DNA of 64,000 bases from Piscicola geometra. Taxonomy: Eukaryota; Annelida; Clitellata; Hirudinida; Piscicolidae. The translations under genes were made by a program, and so were the position numbers. Positions within the stretch are counted from its first letter, which is position 1. Each line of letters starts with the position of its first letter. The notes under the pieces were generated by a model that searched no databases, was not told the origin of the DNA, and saw only the letters and a list, made by a program, of their open reading frames with translations. The DNA lies in contig OX030959.1 in NCBI GenBank assembly GCA_943735955.1, positions 10,619,324 through 10,683,323 of the forward strand, given 5' to 3'. This document shows, in pieces, positions 21,661 through 33,457 of this stretch.

Positions 21661-21689
21661 TATTTATATTATAGTAAATATAAGAATAA

Positions 21690-23115
21690 TAATATAGTAT
21701 AAATATAGTAATGCAATAAAGAAATGGAAATAATTATTTAAATCATAAAATTATAAAATTAAAACTAAAAAAATTAAATTAAAAACTCAAATTATAAAGT
21801 GAGCTAAAAGCTAAAATTATAAAATTAAAAACTCAAACTATAAAATTAATAACTCAAATTACAAAAGTAAATACTAAAATTAAAATTAGAAAATTAAAAA
21901 CTAAAATTATAAAATTAAAAACTAAAATTATAAAATTAATAATTAAAATTATAAATTAAAAACTAAAATTATAAAATAGAAAACTAAAATTATAAAAGTA
22001 AAAACTCAAATTATAAAATTAAAAACTAAAAAAATAAAATTAAAAACTAAAATTATAAAGTAAGCTAAAAGCTAAAATTATAAAATTAAAAACTCAAATT
22101 ATTTAAGTAAAAACGAAAATTATAAAATTAAAAACTCAAATTATAAAATTAAAAACTGAATTTATAAAATTAAAAACTCAAATTATGATACTAAAAACTC
22201 AAATTATAATAGTAAAAACTCAAATTATAAAATTAAAAACTGAAATTATAAAATTAAAAACTGAAATGATAAATTTAAAACTAAAAAAATAAAATTAAAA
22301 ACTCAATTATAAAGTAAGCTAAAAGCTAAAATTATAAAATTAAAAACTCAAAGTATAAAATTAAAAAATCAAATTATAAAATTGAAAACTCAAAATATAA
22401 AATTAAAAACTCAAATTATAAAAGTAAAAACTAAAATTATAAAATTAAAAACTCAAATTATAAAATTGAAAACTAAAATTATAAAAGTAAAAACTAAAAT
22501 TATAAAATTAAAAACTCAAATTATAAAATTGAAAACTAAAATTATAAAAGTAAAAACTAAAATTATAAAAGTAAAAACTAAATTTATAAAATTAAAAACT
22601 AAAATTATAAAATTAAAAACTAAAATTATAAAATTAAAAATTAAAATTATAAAAGTAAAAACTAAAATTATAAAATTAAAAACTGAAATTTTGAAATTAA
22701 AAACTAAAATTATGAAGTTAAAAACTAAAATTATAAAAATAAAAACTGAAATTATAACATTAAATACTAAAATTATAATAGTAAAAACTAAAATTATAAA
22801 AGTAAAAACTAAAATTATTGAAGTAAAAACTAAAATTATAAAGTAAGCTAAGAGCTAAAATTATAAAATAAAAAACTAAAATTATAAAAATAAAAACTAA
22901 AATTATAAGAGTAAAAACTAAAATTATAAAATAAAAAACTAAAATTATAAGAGTAAAAACAAAAATTATAAAATTGAAAACTAAAATTATAAAAGTAAAA
23001 TTATAAGAGTAAAAACTCAAATTATAAAATTAAAAACTCAAATTATAAAAGTGAAAACTAAAATTATAAAATTAAAAACTAAAATTATACAATTTAAAAC
23101 TCAAATTATAATTTA
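21690..23115. repeat. AT-rich minisatellite, unit 21 bp
   Basis: The unit ATTAAAAACTAAAATTATAAA is repeated over about 1.4 kb. A variant segment AAAGTAAGCTAAAAGCTAAA recurs near 21800, 22055, 22310 and 22843, which shows higher-order repetition at about 255 bp and again after about 530 bp. Because 21 is a multiple of three, 154 codons stay open (22382-22846) as KLKTKII repeats; this is composition, not evidence of a gene. Confidence 0.9.
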
Positions 23116-23580
23116 ATTTAATTAAATTTAATTTTGTTAAGTAACTTTGATTAACTGACAATTCACATTAAAATACAAACTGGTGTATTTCTTTAGATAA
23201 CTAAACAACTTTTACAATAAATACTACGTTTAAATAACATTTTTTATGTAATAAAATATAATTTCATCATAGGGAACTGAGATTTCCAGTTGGGAAACAA
23301 GTTGCTCAAGATGGAAATTTTGAGTGTTCATGTTTAAAGGAAAAAAATATAATGGCTGGATAAATTAAAATTATTTATTATGCAATAAAGCAATGAGGCT
23401 ACGTTTAAAAATCGTTACGTCTTGTGCATCCTTCCCCTATACATAACTTAGCCATGAATAAAATTATGGGCTTTGAAAATTTAATACATGAATTACAAAT
23501 ATTAAAAAATCCTTTTAATTTATTTATATAATTCACATTTTTATTATCTCGATTTCAGACTAACCATTTATTTATAGAGA
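23116..23580. other. AT-rich stretch between two tandem arrays
   Basis: No gene or repeat partner seen. Confidence 0.4.
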
Positions 23581-23584
23581 AGTT

Positions 23585-25315
23585 ACTGGGTGCAAATAGG
23601 GTAGCTAAGGGCTCATTTTAAATATGAAGGGTAGTTAAAAGTTGATTGGTTGCAAAGAATGTGGTTGATTCGGTGCTTATAGAGTTGTTTTCTGGATGCA
23701 TGAATGATGTTTGAAATTTCACTGGGTGCAGAAAAAGTGGTTGATAGATAAGATTTGATATAGAAAGGGTAGTTTAGGGTGTATTGGGTGCAAACAGGGC
23801 GGTTGAATACTGATTGGGTGCAGGAAAGAAGGTTGAAAATCGATTGAAGGCAGAAAAGGTGGTTTATTGGGTACAGGTAATGTAGTTAATTGTAGTTAAA
23901 GGTCGTTTTAATACAGGGAGAGTAGTTTAGGATTTATCGAGTGCAGACAGGGAGGTTGATGATATATTGGGCGCCAAAAGGGTGGTTAATTGGATTTAAG
24001 AAAGGTGGTTGATTGAATGCAAAGAGAGTGGTTTTGAATTGATTGGATGAAAGGATGGTAGTGAATATAAATAACATCGCAAGCGAATCTATGTGCACTT
24101 ACTATATTGAGTGCAAGAGAATAGACAAGGGTTGATTAGGTGCAGAAAATGTGGTTGATTAGATGCAGAAGAGTGGTTGAGGGCTGAATAGTTGCAAAGG
24201 TTCAGAGCTGATTGAGTGCAGGAAGGGTGGTTGAGAGTTGATTGGTTGCAGAAAAGATGGACGATTGAGTGCAGAGAAGGTGGTTGAGGGTTAATTGGGT
24301 GCAGAGAAAATGATTGAGGTTAATTGGGTGCAGAGAAGGTGGTTGATTGGTTGTGGAAATGGTGATCGAGAGCTCAAAGAAGGTGGTTGAGGGTTGATTA
24401 AATGCAGATAGGGTGGCTAGGTTTGATTGGGTGCAGTGAAGATAGTTGACTTGATGGGAGAAACTTTGAAGGTTGATAAGGTGAAAAAAAAGGTGAAGGG
24501 TTGATTGAATGCAGGAAAGGTAGATGAGGGTTGATTGGTTGCAGAGAGAGTAGTTGACAAATTATTGGATGCAAAAATGGTGGTTAAAGGTTGATAAAGT
24601 GCAGGAAGAGCAGTTGTGGGTTGATTGAGATTAGATAGGTTATATGAGAGTTGATTGAGAGCAGAGGGGGTATATGAAAGTTGATTAGGTGCATTTAAGA
24701 TGGTTGAAGGTTGATAGGGTGCAAAAAGAATAGTTGAAGGTTGATTTAGTGCTAATAAGGTATTTGAAAATTGATTGATGCAAATAGGGTGGTTAAGGGC
24801 TGATTATTCGCATTAAGTGTGGTTAAGGGTTGATTGGGTGCAAAGAAGGTGGTTGATTGTGTGCGAATAAAGTAGATGTCTAAATGCATGAAAGGTGTTT
24901 GAGGTTTCAATGGGCGCAGAGAAGGTGGTTAAAAGTAAACTGAGTGCAGAAAAATAATTGATTGGGTTCAAAGAGAGAGGTTGATTTGGTGGAGAATGAT
25001 TGATAATTAATTGGAGACGAAAAGGTGGATGATTGGGTGCAGAGGAAGTGGTTGAGAGTTGATTAATTTTAGAGAAGGATGTTCATTGGGTGCATAAAGG
25101 GTGGTTGATGATTGATTAGGTGCAGGGAGAAAAGTTGAAAAAGTGCCGAAGGGTGATAATTGAGTGAAAAGAGGGTTAATGAGGGTTGTTTGGGTGCATG
25201 AAAAATAGCTGATTAGATACAGAAAAGGTAGTTGAGGGTTTTTTAGGAGAAAAAAAGGTGATTGAAGGCTGATTGGGTGCAGGGAGGGTGGTTGATTAGA
25301 TGCAGGAAGGGTCGT
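23585..25315. repeat. Strand-asymmetric minisatellite, degenerate unit about 27-33 bp
   Basis: Variants of GGTGGTTGAGGGTTGATT plus GGGTGCAGAGAA are repeated for 1.7 kb. Unit length varies and units are well diverged. The plus strand is rich in G, A and T and almost free of C, the reverse of a random sequence. There is no long reading frame. It ends about 340 bp before the FReD start codon. Confidence 0.85.
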
Positions 25316-25655
25316 GAATTTGGTTGTAATTTATCAAAATATTAATTAAATCATTTCGAATAACTTCGCATATGAAGCTGCGGGCACTTACAAGTTACAC
25401 TAATATTTTTTATTAGGCTCCATTTGCACCACTTAAAATAAGTTAATATAAAAAAATGAAAAACATCGTTTTTTTACAAATGACATATCATTACGAATGA
25501 TTATAGTATGTACAAATAAAGTTTTGAATATTCTTTCCCAAAAACTAATTGAGTTATTGAAAAAAAAGTAAATGGTATTCCATATTACACCATTTTCTTC
25601 AATTGGTTGGGAAGTGAAAATCACGTATTTGATACCATTATAATTTATAGAAAAA

Positions 25656-26773
25656 ATGTTTCAAGTATTTCATATTTTAATAACATGGTACTTGATGCAA
25701 GGAAAAACCGATTGCTCTGAGTATGATCTTCAAGATAGCCAAGACAACAGGGTCTACTACCTTTACACTACTTATGGTTTCATTCCAGTCTTTTGCCATT
25801 ACTCTGTCATCGCGGGTAAACCAGTGATCGGAATGGTTAGACAAATTGTTTGAAATTATTTTGAAACTTTTTAACGAAGTAATATATTTTTTATATAAAG
25901 CTCATTCAAAGAAGAATGCTAGCTCCTATAAACTTCAATCGTTCCTGGAGAGAATACGAAGATGTTTTGGAGAATTTGACACAGACCATTGGCTAGGTGA
26001 GCCATTAAAATTATAGTCTTGGACAGTTGACTAAAATGAAACATTTCATGCACAGGTAACAAATACATAAGTTTCTTCACCACTTCGAAAAGCTACAAAT
26101 TAGCTGTAGAGATGGTGGCTTTGGACGATTCATACGGCTATGCTTTGTACGATTCGTTCTTCGTTGCTGATTCTTCGAAGAAGTACAAGTTGACGGTATT
26201 TTGACTTTTCATCGCGATTTATTTGACGAAATGTCAAAAAGTAATTGTTTAAAATTCTATAATTTATTTAATTTGAAAGCTTCCTTTGATATTCATAAAA
26301 GGATTTCAAATAAATACAACACAAAAATAATTAAACTATAATTAAAATGTTTATTCTATTATATATATATATATAATTTCAATTGAATTAGGCAAGTTCC
26401 ATGAAGTCTCAAAAGACTGATTTTCAGTACGATTAGCTTTTATCGAATAAAGGTTTTATGATTAAAGAAATAGATTTCATAAATTTCCTGAACCTTGTTG
26501 TTCCACCAGGTTTCAGGCTTTTCAGGAACCGCAGGAGATGCTATGACTCACCATAACGGAATGCTCTTTAGTACTTACGACAGAGATAACGATTTATATG
26601 GACCCTTCAATTGTGCCGTTAGATACTCTGGGGGCTGGTGGTTCAGAGCCTGTTTTGAGTGCCACTTGAACGGAATCATGCAAGGTCCTGTAGCTACTTA
26701 CAATGGCGAAGGAGCCACGTGGAATACTTTTAAAGGAAAAAACAAAAATTGTCTCATGAAAATGTATCTGTGA
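25656..26773 (+). CDS. Secreted fibrinogen-related (FReD) protein, four exons, with a frame break
   Basis: Exon 1 starts at ATG 25656 with a hydrophobic leader (MFQVFHILITWYLMQG), then DCSEYDLQDSQDNRVYYLY and IPVFCHY, the start of a fibrinogen C-terminal domain. Exon 2 (about 25903-26000) encodes LIQRRM..INFNRSWREYED and, one base out of frame, FGEFDTDHWLG. Exon 3 (26056-26195) gives NKYISFFTTSKSYKLAVEM and YALYDSFFVADSSKKYKLT. Exon 4 (26510-26773) gives VSGFSGTAGDAMTHHNGMLF, STYDRDND, CAVRYSGGWWFRACFECHLN and a C-terminus close to the family's WW..C..LNG..G pattern. FReDs are extracellular lectin-like domains used in recognition or clotting. The exon 2-3 and 3-4 junctions have clean GT-AG signals and matching phase. 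The exon 1 donor (25816) does not fit exon 2 in phase, the GGW before IQRR is missing, and GATG/TTTTGG lacks one base compared with the expected frame. It may be a young pseudogene, or sequence errors may be present. Confidence 0.85.
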
Positions 26774-27455
26774 AAAATTTTAAAGATAAAAATTTTTTTC
26801 AAGAAATTACTTTTTTCTTATAAAGTTGTAATATATTCTAACTTTCAACAACATTTTCTTAATGCACTAAGACTACCGTTAAACACCAATAAATTTGCAC
26901 ACTTTTAAATATTTGTTTTTTAAATGTTTAAAAATATAGATATTTTTTTAACCAATTCTAAAAAATTAAAAACTGATAAATATTGGAGTTATTTGTTCCT
27001 TAGTTTTTCTATTTTTAGTCAAACTAAACTAGTAATAATATTATAAAATGTATGGTCGAACTAAAGACTCAAAAACAATTTTAATTTAAAAACGATGGTG
27101 TCTGATCATTATGGCTGTCCAAACAATCTGGTATTTTAAGCCGTTAAACTAACTATTTTCATCTGAACTGTATACAGTGCACTATTTACCGTAAAGTAAA
27201 TATATATTCCCACACTGCTAAAAATTGTTTATTTATGTATGAACTAGTGACCCAAAAAACAATAATTTTTTTCGAAAAATAGATGTGTTTGTACATTATT
27301 CGTGTCTGAAAAATGTAATATTTTTTAATTCTTTTGGTCTGTGCAGTTAAACAGAATGAAAATTAGATTTTAATCTTGAAATTCAAACACTATTTTAAAA
27401 AGTAGATTTTACCTATTTTTGCAGTATATTTTCAAGCAACAAACAACGAATAATA
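26774..27455. other. AT-rich downstream region of the FReD gene
   Basis: No reading frame or recognised repeat. The 3' untranslated end would lie here (ACCAATAAATTTGC near 26884 could serve as a polyadenylation signal). Confidence 0.4.
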
Positions 27456-28013
27456 TGTATTTATTTTATAATTATCTTTTTATTTTATAATTATCTATTT
27501 ATTTTATAATTATCTATTTATTTTATAATTATCTATTTATTTTATAATTATCTATTTACTTTATAATTATCTATTTATTTTATAATTATCTATTTATTTT
27601 ATAATTATCTATTTATTTTATAATTATCTATTTATTTTATAATTTTTTAAATATTTTATTATTTTTTAAATATTTTATAATTTTTTAAATATTTTATAAT
27701 TTTTTATATATTTTTTAGATATATTTTATAATTTTAAAAAATAATTTGCCATTTATTTTATCTTTTTAAATAAATTTATTTATTCATTTTATAATTTTTT
27801 CATAGTTTTTCATTTATTTGAAAAAATTATAGTTTTTTATATTTTTCATTATTTAAAAAATAATAATTTATTATTTTATTTTAGCAAAATACCTATAAAA
27901 AATAAAGTCCGTTTTTAACTATCCTAAGGAGTGAATCGGTTGAGGGGTGAATCGGTTATGGGGTGAATCGTTTATGGGGTGAATCGGTTATGGGTTGAAT
28001 CGACTGCATCCCC
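27456..28013. mobile_element. Element C: relative of elements A and B
   Basis: A 19-bp array (TTTATTTTATAATTATCTA, about ten copies, 27465-27640) is followed by AT-rich sequence shared with element B (GCAAAATACCTATAAAAAAT, then AAGTCCGTTTTTAACTAT) and by five units of GGGTGAATCGGTTATG type closing with TTGAATCGACTGCA at 28005. The left end is not clear and no transposase is present. Confidence 0.65.
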
Positions 28014-28375
28014 TTTGAGAGACACCCTCAATTGAGATCTCCCTGGAGTTCTTGTTGCCTTTGGCTTCTTTGACGATGCTGTCACTCTAGAGGAGCGCTC
28101 GATGGAAGTTGCATTCCAAGATGAGCTTCTGAAACGAAGGCAGCCATTTCAGCGCCCGACTACTTTAAGCTTCACAACTTTGTCACAAAGAACATTTATT
28201 GTATTTTACTAATCTTGGAATACCCCAGAAATTCCTGCATGCCAATCTCAGTGAGAGGGAGCAGTTGTGAAAAGCGGCTCTTCGCCTCTCCCCAGATGCA
28301 GCCATGAGTAGGGGGGCATAATCACCATGAGCACAAGCTTGTTCAAGTTCGTAAACTATGATCTTTCATCGTGTC
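28014..28375. other. GC-richer segment of unknown nature
   Basis: Composition is more balanced than the neighbours, and short codon-like runs (for example DDAVTLEERSMEVAFQDELL on the plus strand near 28070-28130) suggest a former coding piece. It is broken by stops and no family was recognised. Confidence 0.3.
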
Positions 28376-28605
28376 TCCGCTATATATTATTATTTATATA
28401 TATTACTTATATATATCACTTATATATAATATTTATATATATTATTTATATATATTATTTATATATATTATTTATATATACTATTTATATATATTATTTA
28501 TATATATTATTTATATATATTATTTATATATATTATTTATATACATTATTCATATATTATTATTTATATATATTATTTATACATATTATTTATATATATA
28601 TGAGC
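28376..28605. repeat. AT microsatellite-like array, unit 13 bp
   Basis: TTTATATATATTA is repeated about 17 times. The apparent 94- and 120-codon frames over it are products of the repeat. Confidence 0.9.
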
Positions 28606-28739
28606 CTATAGCTATGTGCAAATATAAGATGAACACCGCATTGTCGTATTTTATGAAAAAACCTGTGAAAAAACTGTTTTTTGTCATTACTGCAACCTGG
28701 AACCGCACATTGATAAGAAATTATGAGTTATAATTATTA

Positions 28740-29060
28740 TTAATATATTATTATATTTTTAAAAACAATTAATTGTACAAAATAGCTAACAATTAGTTAA
28801 TAAATTGCAAGAGAAAAAATAATTGGAAGACAATTGCATAGATGAAAAAGCACTAAAAATGTTCAAAAAATTATTATATATTTTATAAATAGTTTTCATA
28901 CATTTTAAATAGTAAAAAATGTTTTTAATAAATTTTAAACAGCATTTAAATTTTTTATTTATTAGGAATAATTAAACTATTTAACGTATGTTGAACCAGT
29001 TCGCAATTGCCATCAACAAGTTTTCACTACGTATCTATATATACTATATCTATGATTATT
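28740..29060. repeat. Dispersed repeat, inverted copy at 47725-48005
   Basis: AACAATTAATTGTACAAAAT, then AGCTAACAATTAGTTAATAA, ATTTTATAAATAGTTTT and CAAGTTTTCACTACGTATCTA align with the reverse complement of 47725-48005 over nearly the whole length. No coding capacity and no clear inverted ends. Confidence 0.7.
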
Positions 29061-29379
29061 TCCTTTAAGATGAAAGGAGAGCGATATAATGCCTTTATTG
29101 GTCCGTCTTCGAAATGATGTTGCAATTCTGCGGCTTCAATTCGCATGCAGCACAAATCTTCGAAGACTTTCATCTGTTATTTTAACTTTAAAGGTGAATC
29201 ATTTAAACAAAAATGACACGGGAAACAACTGATGATTATATTTGGTTTCAAAATTTTGCTGCTTATTAAGAATATTAAGAATATTTCCAAGTTATGAAAG
29301 AAAAGACTCACCCCCTTTGCTGCTCCCTCGATACGCGCATGCTCTGAGAGAAAAGAAGCAGACTTTTTACGTCAACGAG
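29061..29379. other. Flank of the 2-kb hAT insertion
   Basis: Contains a GC-richer patch (29310-29380). On the minus strand it continues across the hAT target site from 31501 as an open run ending at a GTGAGT donor-like site near 29309, but a stop just inside the left flank makes a real exon doubtful. Confidence 0.25.
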
Positions 29380-29387
29380 TACCTGAC

Positions 29388-31358
29388 CAGGAGCGCAACC
29401 AGCAAAAAATGCTGGGGGGGGGGGCTCAACTTTAGTCAAAAAAATAATTGTTTAATCCATTTACCGCAGCTGTTGCGTTTTGCAACATCAATTTTTATAT
29501 TTCCTTGTTGTTTTAATACCGAGTTTTTTCACATATTTTGTACAATAAATTTTAAATTTTAATTTTATAAGTTAAATTTCAACTTTTTAATTTTTTTATT
29601 AGATAATTGTTCAATTTTTTCGTTCGATTTTTAGTATATTAATACAAATTTAGTCTTAATTTCAGTGTGAAAAGATAGTTAATACTTTAATCAATTTTTT
29701 TTATATTCAAAATAATTTGTACAACGTTTTTAATGCTTTTAAAAATCAATGGTGCGTTTTCGCAACTTTGACATAATATGATTTCATATGATTTTTAATA
29801 AGTCTAGTCATTATAATAATAATAAAATTATTATTTTAATGTTAATGTATTATGAAATGTATAAAATTTAAAGTTGAATTTTGTAGCGAATGTTGATTTT
29901 TATACATCGATAAAAAATTTCAAACCGCAAATGCTTCACACTTGAAGCTTTTATTGAAAAGAATATAGTTTTTTAACCTCTCATTGGGTGAATAGGAAAT
30001 TAAAATAAAGATAAAATTCGTCGTCAGTGTCGTCTTTGAAACAGCACGACAGTTTATGAGTGCTGTTGTAATTCACGTTAAATAATTTGCTTTGTTGTAA
30101 TTAAAATAATAATTATTAATATTATAACAAATAAAATAATTAGAAGTCTGAATTTTATCGAACTATTTGCAATTGAAATTTATTTCTGATTTAATAAATG
30201 TGGTTTGAATCAATTTATTTATAATTTCTTACTGTACATAATTATGTCACACTTCCCGCTCACGTTGCGTTTTCGCAACATTTTGCCCCATTAAAACTTA
30301 TGAAATAATTGTTTTCAATTTTGCTCGAGTTATTCTTATAACCATATAATGCAAGTCTAAATGTAAAACTCATTTTAACTTTTTTTCTCGGGTAGCGGCG
30401 GTCAATGGGCTAAATAAAAACTACCAATTCTAACTGATAAAGAATTTAGATAGTTTATTAATGATACAAAAAAACTACAAACTAAGTTGCATAGTATTCT
30501 TAAAGTTACGTCATCATTTTTAAAACTAAGGTAAAAAGTAAACAAATAAGTTTGATATGAGATCCTAAACAGTCTATAATTTTTTTAAATATTTAGTTTC
30601 AACTAAATTTTGATGTGTTCTCAGTTACAAAATAATTTTTCGATCAGTTTGTGAAAATCTTTTCACCATTTCATTTGATAAAAGAAGTGCAGTAGCTGTT
30701 TTGGTAGCAGATATTCTCAAACAAGCTTTGCAAACGACATGCAGATACAGTCGTCTTAAGATGAATTTTAATAAGCCGAAGTTTAGAAAATGTTCTTTCT
30801 GCATCTGATGAAGTAACTGGCAGAGTCAGAACAACATCAAGCATATAATGCAACTCGGGCTGAAGGCTTGTGGCTCAAAAGAGTTCTTGCAGTTCGATAC
30901 ATGTAATGAGATCAGACCGATCCGCACGTAAACTTGATGTGTTGATGTGATTTTGAGCTGTCTTTACACAGTTTCAGCATCCTTTCCATGAAGGTTGGAT
31001 AATTCTGAAAGCTCGAGAGTTATTTTGTCTATCTGATTTGTTCTTTATATACTGTGTCATGGCTTAACAAATTTACATATGAAAAGTGTAAAAATTTAAA
31101 AGTGTAGTTAAGGTCTAGTGGTGCTCTATTTCTTCTCAGAATTTGTGACATGTTAGTGTTATTTTGGTGGGATCTCTATGTTCTGTGTTGATAAATGAAA
31201 TGTTTCGTGAGATAAAGACCCGATGGCCATCCAGAGAAAATATCATTGTTCTATGGCATATTGAAAAATTCATTACCCCCCTTCCCCCCACCAAAAAAAC
31301 TCATCGATTTTCGAAAAAATGCGAGACCCTTCGAAAAGCCCCCCTGGTTGCGCCACTG
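29388..31358 (-). mobile_element. 2-kb hAT, copy 1, with 8-bp target duplication
   Basis: Tips CAGGAGCGCAACCAG (29388) and CTGGTTGCGCCACTG (to 31358) are inverted repeats, flanked by TACCTGAC on both sides (29380-29387, 31359-31366). G- and C-rich runs sit just inside the tips. The body aligns along its whole length with 55978-57978. Only the C-terminal part of a transposase remains. Confidence 0.95.
30671..30853 (-). pseudogene. C-terminal hAT dimerisation domain of the 2-kb hAT
   Basis: LDVVLTLPVTSSDAERTFSK, then LRLIKIHLKTTVSACRLQSL is the classic hAT C-terminal block (P-x-TS-x-ERxFS-x-L). The catalytic middle and DNA-binding part are not visible, so the element is non-autonomous. The matching region of copy 2 lies at about 57290-57480. 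Confidence 0.75.
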
Positions 31359-31572
31359 TACCTGACGAATTTAATTAACAAACACAACCATTTAAATTTC
31401 CCATTTTTGCAAATATTTCCATCCAGCAAAGTGTTGAAAATGTCATCTGCGTGCCATGAAAAAGTGATTTTAACTGTTTGCCTTTTTGTTATTTTCTGCA
31501 AAGTTTTAATTTTCTTTTTGTAATAATAATATTTTTTTAGTGTTAAAATTTTACTTTTATGTGTGTCGGTAT

Positions 31573-32395
31573 TAGAGATCGGACCTTGCGAAAATTAATT
31601 TCGCGACAAGAAAAGTCGGGAACCGGGAATAGTTTTCCGGGATGGGAACGGGAATAAAAGTTATTGGGATTGGATTCTTTAACAATTATTCTTCAGCAAA
31701 CTCCTAAGTATGGAAATCTCTATTTCATCGATACTCCGTACTTAAAATAAGTATTAAATGCAATAGAAATGTATAACGAAGCCACCATTGCATTGTCAAT
31801 GTCAAAATCTCCAACATTACATTTGGAGTTGTTATAGCGAGTGCAAATATTAGGAAGATTAGAACAAATGGGTGATGATGAAAACTTGTCAGATGAAATC
31901 AAAATGGTCAGTTATATTATTATTATTTTATATATTAATATTTTGAATTTGAATGATTAATTTCCAAATGATTTCTCAGTTGATCATTTCGACAAAAGAA
32001 AATATGCCCATTGATCTTATTCATATGACAGCATGTCTGATGCATCCCCAGTATAAAAGAATAATAAGAAAAGAGTTTGAGATAGAAAAGAAATAAATAC
32101 CAAGACTTTCATTAGAGAAAATTTAATTCTATTTTGTTCAGCCAGACCAAGCTGCAGTGCCGTTGAGGTAAAAACAAATTATGGTTATTTAGACCTATTA
32201 TGTTTGTTTTTATAACGTAAATATTATAATAAAAATTTTATACTACCAAATTATACGAATGATTTTATTTGTGCAGTTGTGGAGGATAAGAATGTTGTCA
32301 AAAAACATATTTCCAACATTATTGAAGAATTAATAATAATGAACGAGGAACTAAATTCATAAGAGGATGAATTGTACAAATATTCACAATTACTC
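31573..32395 (+). pseudogene. hAT remnant (ZBED-like), one end preserved
   Basis: TAGAGATCGGACC at 31573 with GGGAACCGGGAATAG and GGGATGGGAACGGGAAT behind it looks like an hAT tip with subterminal motifs. Codon pieces follow: EATIALSMSKSPTLHLELL near 31770-31830, then PIDLIHMTACLMHPQYKRII near 32010-32060, typical of the middle of ZBED-like hAT transposases (seKYPTL..LP; A..LDPrfK). No right tip was found. Confidence 0.5.
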
Positions 32396-32419
32396 TCCAA
32401 GCCTTCTTTCAGCCATTCC

Positions 32420-33446
32420 TCTTGCTTATAGGATTTATTTTAGATGCATGCAGACCTCCACTATTTCCACTCTCTCTTAAGCATACCTCTTATGGTGTTC
32501 TCTGCTTGGTATATAAAAATTCACTTTCTGCTTCCTTTGATACTTCTTTCAAAAGTAACTCCTTTGAAACCCTAATATGTAGCTTCAAATTTCTCAAATT
32601 CATTATTATTCTCATATATCGTCCTCCTAGTGGCTCAACCTCTAAATTTATTGATGAGTTCTCTAATCTAACTGAATATGTCTTTTCCCTATCTACTTCT
32701 TTCTTCATCTTAGGTGACTTTAATCTTCATTATAATAAACCCACTGATACCTATGTTTCCAAATTCATCCAGATACTCAATACTTTCAACTTAACACAAC
32801 ATATATCCACTCCAACCCATTCATCTGGAAATACTATTGATTTTTTAATAACTTCTTCTATTTCTATAATATCTGATATATCCACCAAAAAGTTTCACTC
32901 TTCTGATCACTATCTAATTAACGTCAAATATAATCTAAATAATAACCTTAATAATACTACTATCAAAATGTATAGCAGAAACTGGAAAACATTTAATAAG
33001 GACACATTTACTCTACTATTTAAGTATTTTAGTTTTAATAGTTTCACTGATGTTGATGAGTTTCTTATATATTTTAATGATTCTATTTCTTCAATTCTTG
33101 ATATCATTTTACCTTTAAACTTGCGCTCATGTCGTCTGCTGTCGAAACGGTCTCCGTGCTTCGACAGTGAATGTGCGACTCTGAAACGGGTTGCACGTAG
33201 ACATGAGCGTAAGTTTAGGTCTCATAGTTCATCCTTAAGTTTTTATAGTCTAGCTCAACGTCTTTAAATTGAATCCACTTAAATTTGAACTTATATTTTT
33301 GATAAAAATGGTAAACTAATGATCCATGTCATTTTTCCACTCATACTATTGTTCCATCTTATCATATTCGTAGCTTAGGATTTATTTTTCACTCAAAATT
33401 AACCTTATCAAACCAAATTCTATCAGTTACTAAATCATGCTATTTT
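32420..33446 (+). pseudogene. L2-like LINE, endonuclease part (split by fold-back element)
   Basis: The frame 32422-33267 contains IIILIYRPPSGSTSKFIDEF (catalytic Tyr), SFFILGDFNLHYNKPTD (the GDFN box), and TIDFLITSS...HSSDHYLINV (the SDH end motif) of LINE AP endonucleases. The N-terminal Asn and Glu blocks are missing or diverged. The frame then passes through a linker rich in basic residues and jumps, by an internal deletion, to post-palm RT sequence near 33268-33446. That continues after the inserted element at 35491. A very similar downstream part is found at 38178-38715. Confidence 0.8.
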
Positions 33447-33457
33447 CATCTCAGACG

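Noticed and set aside
22382..22846. 154-codon open frame of KLKTKII repeats as a gene
   Set aside because: It follows entirely from a 21-bp AT array whose period is a multiple of three; the opposite strand is open in places as well. No start context or neighbours support a gene.
13639..26773. PAN-like and fibrinogen-like exons as one gene
   Set aside because: The fibrinogen part has its own start codon and signal peptide at 25656, and the 11 kb between contain complete transposons and long arrays. No exon chain with matching phase could be drawn.
28327..28733. 94- and 120-codon Tyr/Ile-rich frames as membrane proteins
   Set aside because: Both lie on a 13-bp AT microsatellite-like array and cycle through frames every 39 bases.
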